Shown here piece by piece: positions 25,513-35,300 of a stretch of 64,000 nucleotides of DNA. Under the pieces are notes generated by a model that was given only the letters and a program-made list of their open reading frames with translations, did not search any database and was not told where the DNA came from. A program made the translations under genes and the position numbers. The stretch's first letter is position 1, and every line of letters begins with the position of its first letter. Where the stretch lies: positions 4,464,001 through 4,528,000 of the forward strand of contig OZ176055.1 in assembly GCA_964247055.1 (NCBI GenBank), in the 5' to 3' direction. Source of the stretch: Paragordius varius. Lineage: Eukaryota > Nematomorpha.

Positions 25513-28500
25513 TGTTTAAAATTATAATATTATATAAAAATGAAAATATTTATACAAATTTATTACCAGTATGTATATGTTAGTCGGATGGATATTTAAG
25601 AAATACAAAAACACATAAGTTAAAATTTCTTTCCTTTTACATTGAAAAGTGTATTTAAGACTGATGAAAGCTTTAATATTTACCTGGCCAAGGCTAACAG
25701 TGATGATGGAAAAATTGTGCAGTTTTACCCATTGTATTTAATTCCGATTTATTTTGATAAAAAAATTTTAGATTAAATTTAAATTTTTTAAAGCTTTTTT
25801 AACACTATACCATTTTTTTCGTCGGGAAGATATGTGTTGAAAAGTCCAAAAGGTCCCATACCCTCAGCCCGTTTAAGAATGTCATCCGTAAAAAGAACGA
25901 CTTTGCGATGAATGACACAATCTTCAAAACTACTCTCATTACTACTTCCAAGCGTTGTAATTTTTGCGTTTATGTTACTAAACAAAGAGTATTAAAATAT
26001 TTCCGAAATACTAGGAGATGTCTAAAGACCAAACAGACTTAAAAATTATAGTTACAACCAAAATATTTAAAATTTTATTTGTCGAAAACGGTAGGATAAA
26101 TTAGATTAAATTAGTTAGCATCTTGTAAAATTTAAATTAATTATTCGTTCGGATATGCCAAATACCGAATAATACAGTTATACAATAGTGACAGATATTA
26201 ACTAATTACTCAAAAATCCTATTAAATAAAACGTAAAAATTCAAACAAAATCTACTACAGATAGGGTAAATTTTAACCCAAAGATATAGGGAAGTACCCT
26301 GCAATATTGGTATCAGGACCCTTTTTATGCCATGCTTCATTTTTGCGATTAACAACAATAATTGAATTTTGTTGATCCGAATCGATTTTGTTTTCCCAAT
26401 TACTAACTTCATCGTTATAATTTTCTTCGATAACTGGTATCATAGACTGTTTTTTTAATTTATACATTTCAGTTATTGGGTTAATGTTTGGAGAAGGATT
26501 AACATGAGATGGATTTATACTTTCATACACATTATTTCTTTGGGGATCGGAATAACGCTTTTGGCTCAAAGACAAAATCATATTGTGAAATTTGGCTATC
26601 ATTGAATAAAAAACATTAGAGTTTATACCAAATATCTTCAGGATACAATAAATATCATCAATAAAAGTAATTAGATTTCGTTCAAAATTATAAGTAGCCT
26701 AATTAACAATAGGTATACATTTCATTTGATTAACTGTGAGAGAGAGAATCGATGCTCGCCGAGGGCTGTATTCCAGATAGTATGGCACTTTTCCACTTAT
26801 TTTTTCCAATAAAATCTATTAAAAACGCAAAAAATAGATGATAGGAATTTGTTAAAATTTTATGATTAACTATAAATTTTTTCGCAAATTTTTTATAATA
26901 ACCGTTAATAAATTGTCTTTTAAAGTTTAAAATATTTGGGGTGTTTGCTTAAATTCTCAATATCTATCGCTTAAATGTTTTTATAATATTGATTATTCTC
27001 TTCTTCCAATCAAAATTAAAAAATAGATAAAAACAAGTAAACACTTTTAATACTTTAATTTTGCATGATAAATTTTTTTAAAATAAAACTTGAGTATTCT
27101 TCATTCCTTGATATGGATGTTTACCACTAATCATTTGACAAGCCAACAATCCCAAACTATAAATGTCATTTTTACCATTGTACCCGCGCAAATCCTTAAA
27201 ATAATATGAATAAATTTTTTTGTGAGTATCAACAAAAATATTTAAATGTTCGTTCTAAAAACAATTTTTGCATGTGTAAGCTCTTTCAGAAACATTACTT
27301 GTGTTTAACTCAATTTTTAACTGGGAGCAAAATTCTTTCCTATAAAATCAGCGTTTTCATAGAAAAAATTGGTGAATAAGCCCCTATTACCTTTTGGGAG
27401 ACTTTATTTGAAAAAAGTCGATGATAAGTTTTTGTCCGAAAATTGGGAGTTTAACTTTAGATAGAAATAAAAAATGCCGTATAGGTATTCAAGAGGGCTA
27501 AGTTACATTAAAGAAACATCGCAAATAGCCGCAAAAAAATTATACATTTTGAATAATAGCGTTTCTGTATTTGCGAATTTCTAACTTGTTAGAATTATTG
27601 AGATGAAATACTGAAAATAAATGAAGGGGTAAATGCTTCGCATACATCAATATTTAATCTTAATTTATACTTGTCGAATGATGCGCCCTACTTGATGAAT
27701 TACAATAATATATAAAAAAACCTAAATTTATGGTATTATTGGTAATATATATACATATTATAATAAAAATTTATATAATTATGCTGTAAAAAATACCATC
27801 CTAAAAATGTTTGACATTCTTTAAAATAAATATTTATATCAAAAGCACAAGTTCAAATGATTTACTATGAAAATTTAACATAACACTAAATACAAAAGAT
27901 AAAGCCATCTTATAACTTAAGAAATGCTCAAAACGATTAATATTAAATTGATTTGCACTTTGTTTTTTGACATTTTTTCTTAGACAGCAAAAGCCCATTT
28001 TCCGTTTTAAATGATTCCTGATCACGCTCAATTTCAATTTTTAAAAAAGAAATACACTCAAATTTGACACATTATCATAAATGAATACAAACTTGCGCTA
28101 GCGCTTCGGGACTAGCTGCAAAGATAAATGATTCTAAGATTTTGCTTTCTGTTCGACTAATGTTTAATTGTTCAGGAAAATCAAATATTTTTTGTTTTAA
28201 CATTCCATGAATATATTGAGTAGTTATTAACTCAAACCCGCCCAAAAGAGCCTTTCCTTCGCTCAATAGAAAAACATTTTTACAAGATACATTTCTATTA
28301 TATATAATGCATTATACCGATGAATTATATTTCGCATGTGGAGATATATTAAAGCTTTTAGGATGTCAAATAAAATTTTTATGGCTAAAGATTCAACAAT
28401 ACCACGATGAATTTTCTCGATTAAATATTCAATATTGCCTGGATACAAATAAATTATTACCATATTCAACAAATGGTAAATAATATTGCAAACATATTCC

Positions 28501-28732
28501 AGTGGAAAATACGTTTAGTTGGGTAAATAAATTAGAGTGTTTTAAAAGTCTAAACGCGATAAGTTCTTTCTAAAGTTTTATAACATAAAAAAACTTGAAG
28601 AGCTATTAGATCACTGTTAGATAGCATATCCATATTATATTCCTTTATGTAATATATGGTTCCATTTCTTGCACTTATACAACTTCTGTATAGTTTATCC
28701 TGACAAGCGCTTATTTCTAAGCTTAAATCCAT
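22576..28732 (-). CDS. STRADA: STRAD pseudokinase (STE20-related adaptor)
   Basis: STRAD is a catalytically dead kinase that, with MO25, binds and activates LKB1 in the cytoplasm. Exons (descending): 28732-28595, 28569-28461, 28438-28318, 28294-28093, 27194-27090, 26815-26719, 26595-26298, 25977-25811, 25404-25265, 24678-24560, 24468-24351, 24157-24004, 23678-23435, 23363-23157, 22810-22576; sum 2454 nt, 817 aa. Visible parts: GTIYYIKEYNMDMLSNSDL (VAIK region), KELIAFRLLKHSNL (alpha-C), LKALIYLHMRNIIHRN (HRD region lacking D), EGKALLGGF (DFG replaced by GGF), SPEALAQ, DLRGYNGKNDIYSLGLLACQ, ILLEKISGKVPYYL, then FRAFVLACLTFDPEERPSSA and a C-terminal LWNFEKL resembling the WEF MO25-binding tail. 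Loss of HRD-Asp and DFG marks a pseudokinase. Introns 1-3 are only 25, 22 and 23 nt; all later ones are 71-898 nt. Residues about 250-720 are a Ser/Lys/Arg-rich insertion absent from human STRADA (431 aa). The start at 28732 is the first in-frame ATG. Confidence 0.9.
24732..24884. repeat. Near-perfect 153-bp palindrome (TA-flanked MITE)
   Basis: Arms of about 69 bp (left AATAACAGTTGTTAAAATCC..., right ...GGATTTTAACAACTGTTATT) flank a 14-bp loop (24801-24814). The outermost bases are TA on both sides (GTAATAACAG ... CTGTTATTA), consistent with a TA target duplication and thus a Tc1/mariner-mobilised MITE. It lies in the STRAD intron between exons 25404-25265 and 24678-24560. The high arm identity suggests recent insertion. 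Confidence 0.85.
25477..25504. repeat. (TA)n microsatellite
   Basis: TA run in the STRAD intron just upstream of exon 25404-25265. Confidence 0.9.
25664..25733 (-). repeat. SINE fragment
   Basis: Matches the 3' body of the SINE at 63106-63236: GAAAGCTTTAA, then GGCCAAGGCTAACAGTGATG and AAAAATTGTGCAGTTT. The tRNA-like head is missing. Confidence 0.5.
28295..28317 (-). other. 23-nt intron (STRAD intron 3)
   Basis: Minus-strand sequence GTATAATGCA...ATAATAG. Read through, it gives a stop shortly after. Removed, it joins CAT CG to A AAT GTA, giving IIHR-NVSCKNVFLLSEGK, which is colinear without gaps with the STRADA segment around YVHRSVKASHILISVDGK (recalled). Confidence 0.85.
28439..28460 (-). 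other. 22-nt intron (STRAD intron 2)
   Basis: Minus-strand sequence GTAATAATTT...GTATCCAG. Read through, it shifts the frame and soon meets TGA. Removal joins TAT G to GC AAT ATT (FVEYG-NIEYLIEK), matching the hinge region of STRAD (FMAYGSAKDLI in human). Confidence 0.85.
28570..28594 (-). other. 25-nt intron (STRAD intron 1)
   Basis: Minus-strand sequence GTTTTTTTATG...AACTTTAG, phase 0. Removal joins CTT CAA to AAA GAA (SDLIALQ-KELIAFRLLKH). This aligns without a gap over 38 residues to the human segment starting GELHVSKLFNHPN. Confidence 0.85.
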
Positions 28733-28783
28733 CAGTCATATGTCTTGTTTTTAATCGGTGCCATATGACACGATTTAAACCAC
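28733..28783. promoter_or_regulatory. Head-to-head start interval of STRAD and Sgf11
   Basis: Only 51 bp lie between the STRAD ATG (28732, minus) and the Sgf11 ATG (28784, plus). Unless one gene has an upstream non-coding exon read through the other, both must be driven by one bidirectional promoter with very short or overlapping 5' UTRs. The start regions may even overlap as antisense transcripts. No TATA box or named motif was recognised. Confidence 0.6.
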
Positions 28784-31700
28784 ATGGATCGATTGGTTCA
28801 AAAAATATTCGAGGACACTATCGAGCACATAACGTTGGGAATTGTATTTGGTATTCATAGACAAATAAAGTTTGGAATTATAACACATGAATCTCTGAAT
28901 TATGCTGGTAAATTGTTATAATTATATTAGAACTTAAGTATAAAAACCGGTCGTATTCGAGGAACCCTAAGATCCCAACAACTTCTTATGATGAAATTAA
29001 ATCAATCCAATGTGTATGCCCTAATTGTAATAGATCCATCGCAGCATGTCGATTCGCACCTCATTTGGAAAAATGTTTGGGAATGGGAAGAAACAGTTCT
29101 CGATTAGCTTCTAAGAAAATTAAGAAATCCATATATTTGGAAAACATGAATAGTGATGAAGGTGACTTGGATAACAATGTAATTAAAACAGAATTTACAA
29201 ATGATTATTTTGGTACCGACAATAATACCATCAATTCTGCAAACTATGTGGAATGTATTCCTCCACTAATTGCAACAACCATATCTAACGATTCCAATTC
29301 ACACAAGAAAAATGGTAATAAAAGCAAAAAAACTTGTAAAGAAAAGAAATCCAAAAATAATGCAGACACATTAAATAATGAATCACCCAAAACTGTTGGC
29401 GATCCAGAAGCCACAATAGTATCGATCGGGATAGGGACCATAAATTTACACAATTATCTTTACACGACTCGTAATGCTATGACTGATTCGATTGAATCAC
29501 CCGCAATTAATTCGATCACAAATCGCAGCCTAAACAATATATTGACTGAGCCTGATAGCTTACAAGCAAGGCGATGTACGCGCAGAAATGCCCAACAACA
29601 AAATCAGGTGTGTTTATATTTATCTTATGACAAATTTTTAACAATATGTAGTGATTCCCTTATAATGACATTAATGGTGACAAAATGCATGGCTCAGGAT
29701 CCTTATTGTAACTTTTTAGATAAGATTAATTTTCTAAAAACAAATTCCAAAAATGTAAAATAATATATACAAATATAATAAAATATAAGAATTTTTTGTA
29801 ATTTTTGGCTAAAGTTATACCCAACTTTCAAACAAATAAGTTGTGGGAGGTACATTCAATAAACCCATATATCTAAAAAACTAGGACTTTGATGAAATCA
29901 GAAATGTTTATGACAGCATGAGCTCTTAAGTAAAAGTGTTATTATAGATTTGCTCCACTGTCTGATAACGTCTGTAAAGAATATAAGTTAAGATTTTATT
30001 AACTTTGTCGGGTTATCAACTAATATTTGAGTTATAAATTTTATATCTTGTTTGATCTCATATTTTACGGTTGTTTTTGGAGGGTTCGATGGTTTGGTTT
30101 GATTTGTCGTCGTTCTAATATGGTTAACATATTTAAATCTGCTATTTTGTATAATCTCTTGAACTTTATACTTAAATCATAGGATAATAATTTAAAACAA
30201 TATGTTTATAACTATATCGCTTTTATATCTGTTAGTTTTTATGGCCAACATCAACTAAAACAAATGAGGTTAAAGATTCACTAACTATTATCGATAATTA
30301 CACCATACTTAATTTATCCAAAGATCCTTTGACACCTGGCTGTATATTAGTTCTGAAAGCTAGCTATATTACTAAAATGACTCCGCAAAATGGTATAATT
30401 AAATATTAATTACTGATTATATGTTTAAATCGCAGTGTGTAAATAATATTTTAAATTTCAGTTATTATACCCCTTTTTGTGAAAAGCACTATACAGTAAC
30501 GAGAGCTATTACAGGCCATATCTGTCTTTAATGGCTAAAGGGGTATTTATTTTAAATCTGTCATTTATAAAATTTTTCATGTTATTAGTTACATATTTAA
30601 TTGAACACTGTATTTTTTCACCACATTTTCAAAAATGTAACTAATAAAAACATCTCATACATGGGACTAAATACCTTTTTAGCCATTTAATTCTAATGGC
30701 CTGAACTAGTGCTCGTTACTCTACTACTTAAAAATATTCACAAAAAAGTCATCGCTTTCGAAAAATATTGACTATAATTGGTTGGCACAAATATCAAAAA
30801 ACAGTTTTTAGGCCAAAAAACCGAACAGGTTTTCACATTTTTAATTAAAAACTGAGAAAAGGAGTATTTTGAAACTAATGCGAATTGTGTTGATTGAGTC
30901 ACATTTTCATCATAAGGCGGTTTTCATCAAAAATTATAATCTAAAAAATTTATGATAAAAATAGGAAATATAGGACTCGGAAAAAAATGTCTTAGTTACT
31001 AAAACCTGTTAACCCAAAAACTAAAAGTTTGTCATAGTTTTATAGGATCTTAATTTTTTATATAGGCATTCAGGATTAAGGTTGTAAGTTTAATGGGGGT
31101 TTTTACACTATATAAGAAGTATTATTCTTTATTATATAGTTCAGTTAAATAACACCCTGGTGGATGTTCATCAAACTACATCGGCCACAAGTTTCTTGCG
31201 TCGAAGATACAGTACGAGTTTGGGTCCTTCCACAACCAAGCCTTCAAGGTGGTTGGCACAAGTTGTACCCGATTCTGTACTTTTATCTTCGGCCGAAACT
31301 GAACAACAACAGACTGCTGGACCAAGCAAACAACACCAGCAACTTCATAAAAGAAATGCCCAAACCCGCACAAATACTACCCAATACGTAACAGTAAAAT
31401 GGTTAGACATTATTATGAAACCATCATCTACTCCTGAAGATGTCAAACAACGACCACCGACTATTTCACCCATTTTTTCTGATTATTCGTTCAATGACAA
31501 TTTTTCATCAACTGCTATCCACACTTCTACTACACATGTATACAAATTTGTTGATTATGACCAACTATTGGTTGCGAATGAAAACGCTGACAATACAATT
31601 ACAGGAAAAACGATCGAGAGAATAAAAACTAACCCACCCACAAACTCGCTTAAAAACAAACCAAATTATTTGAGCAACAAACATGATTCTACCGTCAAAG

Positions 31701-31849
31701 AACAATACCAAATTATTGATATTGACGCCATAGCTTTGGCAATAAAATTTAGGCATTCAATAGATGATAACCCTGATAAAGTTGTGAATGATGCATTTAT
31801 TAGCGAACGAGCTTTGCAAAGCTTTAAATCTGCATCCTTAAGCTCTTAG
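28784..31849 (+). CDS. Sgf11: SAGA DUB-module subunit Sgf11 / ATXN7L3
   Basis: Sgf11/ATXN7L3 is a zinc-finger subunit of the SAGA histone-H2B deubiquitinase module; it activates the Ubp8/USP22 protease and contacts the nucleosome acidic patch. Exons 28784-28907, 28931-29607 and 31145-31849; sum 1506 nt, 501 aa. The N-terminal helix [20 protein letters not shown] and GIHRQIKFG match the family helix that binds the DUB module. The Sgf11-type zinc finger is at residues 71-90: [20 protein letters not shown], followed by LGMGRNSSR, nearly identical to human. The two conserved parts are in different frames, separated by a 23-nt GT-AG intron. The remaining 400 aa are Ser/Asn/Thr/Lys-rich, with a Gln patch and no visible SCA7 domain, unlike human ATXN7L3. 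The last exon joins in phase 0 (CAG|gtgtgt ... ttcag|TTA) but has no recognisable domain, so its membership rests on splice sites and phase. Confidence 0.88.
28908..28930 (+). other. 23-nt intron (Sgf11 intron 1)
   Basis: Sequence GTAAATTGTT...ATATTAG, phase 1 (GCT G | AA CTT). Without removal the frame meets TAA after AGKLL. With removal the N-terminal helix joins the zinc finger in one frame. It is 23 nt, like STRAD intron 3. Confidence 0.85.
29608..31144. other. Second intron of Sgf11
   Basis: A 1.5-kb GT-AG intron. It contains the MITE at 30495-30720 and otherwise AT-rich sequence without recognised coding content. Confidence 0.65.
30495..30720. repeat. MITE family A, copy 1
   Basis: Terminal inverted repeats: left AGTAACGAGAGCTATTACAG then GGCCA and ATGGCTAAAGGGGTATTTA; right TAAATACCTTTTTAGCCAT then TGGCC and GCTCGTTACT. 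The interior shares TTTCATxTTATTAGTTACAT and GAACACTGTATTTT with the copy at 50641-50850. No coding sequence is present. Confidence 0.75.
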
Positions 31850-32340
31850 ATATTAAAATGCTATATTTTTGTTTCACATGTAGATCTAATAAATTAATAA
31901 AAAAATAAAATCCTTTTATTAATGATAATGTAAGAGTTTAGGCATACACTCTTTAAAGATAAATTTACCGCCTGCAATTATATTTTATTGGAAACATTAT
32001 ATATATAAGTAATTGATGAATGCTAACAAGCACTGAACTAGTCAGTTACTACTATTAATTTATTGAAGATGTTGTCCCAAAAGGAACGTATCTGACTAAA
32101 AATCGCTTCTTTTCACTTTTTTAGATTTTAAGTTTTGGTGTTTTGCAAAAAAATTTTGTATTAATAGAAATTACAAAAACCGTTATATGAAATGTATGAC
32201 TTTCACCCAATATAAACATATGAATTAAGATGAATTTATAATGGATTGAGAACATGCGTATCATGATGAGTAATTGATATTAAATCTGGTAATTATATAT
32301 ATAAATTATAAACTAAATGTCAATGAAATACTAGGTTGTG
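31850..32340. other. Convergent spacer between Sgf11 and capicua
   Basis: Under 500 bp separate the stop codons of two convergent genes. AT-rich, with short TATA runs; no coding signal seen. Confidence 0.6.
31888..31893 (+). terminator. Poly(A) signal AATAAA of Sgf11
   Basis: AATAAA about 40 bp after the Sgf11 stop codon, followed by further AATAAA-like repeats in A-rich DNA. Distance and sequence fit a cleavage/polyadenylation signal, but AT-rich context makes chance matches common. Confidence 0.4.
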
Positions 32341-35300
32341 CTATGAACTACATTTACTATCGTCATGATTTAAGTTATTAACATTTAATATTGGTTCCAA
32401 ATTGGTTTCCTCATTCTCTGGTATCGTGAGGGGTAAAAACACAATTTGATGAAGGCATGTTGGGGTACATGGTTTCGTACAATTTTCATTAATTAAATTA
32501 TCAGTTGTTTGGGTTGAGTGCAGATTTAATTCGGCTCCAGAATTAGTATCGTTTTTTGGTGAGTTTTGGGCAATTGAAGGGTAATGACTAGAAGTTAGTT
32601 TATTTTCTAGAAATAAGGTTGTACATGTTGATCTTACTACTGATGTTGTAGATGGTGTTGTCATTGGATTCATTAGCGATGATATAATTACCGGGCTGGG
32701 ACTATTTTGTGACATTAGTTTTTGTCTCACCTATAAAAACAAATTATTACATTTTATATGGCAGTATAAAAGATTATCCAATTGTTCATACATAATATTT
32801 CTTTGTAAATTAGATGGTAGAATATTTTTATAGATTAATTCATGCATTTATACTCTTCATTTAAGAGAATTTTTGATAAGAACTAATAAAAAATGATAAT
32901 AGTGTGGTATAAATTTATCTTAAAATTCATTTTTAAACGGGATTGCCAATATGTTGGTCTTGCAGGTATAAATTTGATAAGAAAAAAAACCTCTCTAATT
33001 TTCAGAGTCAAGCACATTTTGGTGGGGAACAAATTTTTATGTTGTTGTTGAAAAGCAGTTACGGCTTTGGAGGATGGGAATAAGGAATGATCTTTGAATA
33101 ATTTTAAGACTAGGATTCGCCGACGGTCTAATGTGTAACGGACGTTTGTGTAATTGGGAGTTAATGTATCTTTATTTCATTAATAAATAAATCATATTAA
33201 TTTTAAAAGGATAATACATAAAATTAAAATAAATCAAAATACCTTTGTTAATACTGTCACTGTGCGAACCATGTTTGTTAGTAGATAAATTGTCTTTTGG
33301 TTTATCATTCTCTTTCATCGCGGTTAAATCGACATCTTTATGGGGGTATTCGCCTTCAAGAGATGAATTAAGTGCGGCATTTGCCAAGAGATCAAGACTA
33401 AAATTTTCACCAAAAAAATAAGAATCGTCCTGGTCTTTTTTGTCAGAGTTTCCTTGGGAAAGACCGGTGTCAAAATTATTTTGATCATTGTTTAGGGTAT
33501 ATAGGTCGGAGGAATCTACATCTACAGTTTTGTTTTGGGTAAGCAGCATTTTATCATCGGGTTTGATGGAATTGTTAACAGATTTTTTACGCTTATAAAA
33601 AGTCTTCTCCTGTGCCGAAAGTGGTAATTTTGGTGTGGATGCCATTAAAAGGGGAGAACAGCTTTCAATCAACTCGACAGGCAAAGAACCTGAATTTGTA
33701 AAATTCATAATACTAACTTAAGGAAAAGTTAGATTTATTTTAAATTAAAATTATAGTTTAATAAATAAGATAATCGAATTAATTTTTAAACAGGCATAAA
33801 TTTTACCATTTAAAGCAATTTTCCTTTTTTTCCGATAACTCTCTAGCAATAAAACCGGACTGGCAGGTAACAAATCAATTTTATTCGCCAATTTACAAAC
33901 ACCAGCATTATTAGTTTGTCCGGCAAAGAAATCCGATTTTGTTTCGGAATTCAATTTTGCTAAAGCAGAAGTTTTATTGGCTTCCAGACTACTGTGCCCC
34001 AAGTTTGCATCTTTTGTTTCGTTTAAAGCGATTATAGGTGGTTTTCTATTATCTGTATCATCTGCAAAAGGAATGGTATTGATACATGAGCCAATATGCT
34101 GAGGACTAGACTTTGATATGTTATCACACCGAGTTAACCCGTTAGAATTATTGTTTATTACCGTTTTGCAAGTTATGGTTGTGGGAAGGGGCTGTTGAAA
34201 AGTCGGCAAAGCAGCGAGTTTCTCGGTAAATTTAACTTTGTTTAACACACTAAATTGTATAGATGAAAAAAAGTTGATATAAAAATTTTTATATAGGAAG
34301 ATGACAAGATTTTTATGGTAACATAGAATAGAAAATAACATACTCGTTATAGAAATTATTTTGTTTGAGTACTATTTGACCAAGGTAGGGATTAGCATTT
34401 ATTTCTATTATATAAAAAAATCAAATATATAATCGCAATATATGGAAAGCTAATGTAATAAATATGATAAAAGTCTAAAAATATCCGCAAAATTAATTGT
34501 ATCGCAAACTATCAGGTGTATTCATAGAAAGTTGTTATCGGTTTAACTAAGAGAAGACGTCAAAAGTATGCAGACGATTAATTTTACACAGAGCCCATTT
34601 TGTTTATCTCACATTAAACTACAAACAAATAAATGTTGAGTTCACAAAAAACTAACTATTTATCATTTTCTAATCATGCCGAATTTTGTGGCTAGAAAAA
34701 ATTTGCGGCAATTGCTATAAGAAGAATAAGGCTGTTGATTTATTGTTTGCGGGCAGATACATATGGTGAAGCTTTATCGATTACCACTTGGTAATTGGTT
34801 TCGTACTATTAAAAGTGATTTCATGTGAAAGAATTGGCGCACTGTTAGACTGCACAACAGCAAAGACGCTAAAGTCCAAAAGTCATTGATTTATGAACCA
34901 ACTCATACTAAACAACAATTGACAGAAGCATTACATAGTCCAAAAAAATCAATAGATATCTACGAGCAATGGGGAAAACTACTCTGTAAATGAGTACCAC
35001 ACAATTTGAATGATCGTCAAATCGTAAACAAAGTGATTTGTGAAATCTGCTTTAACGGTACAAAAAGAAATTATTTTTGCATTGAATAAAGACAAGTGAT
35101 GAGTAATGGCTTTATTCTGTAAATCCAACGTTTAAAAATCGTGTTCATCATATCAAGCCGTTCCATCCGCAATAAGGCCAAATCGCTTCAGCAAGAAAAC
35201 CATGGTTTATGTCCTGCGAGACTAGGGCATTGTACATAAACTTTTGAAGTCAGATAATTGTTAATACTCTACACTATCTCAATGATAATTATAATAGTGC

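Noticed and set aside
28550-28732. STRAD first exon continuing through to a stop (60 codons) as a separate small gene
   Set aside because: After SDLIALQ the read-through sequence (VFLCYKTLERTYRV) has no family similarity, while splicing 25 nt restores the kinase.
31164-31756. Alternative frames over the last Sgf11 exon
   Set aside because: The frame beginning at 31145 is longest and phase-compatible with the upstream exon; the others have no splice or family support.
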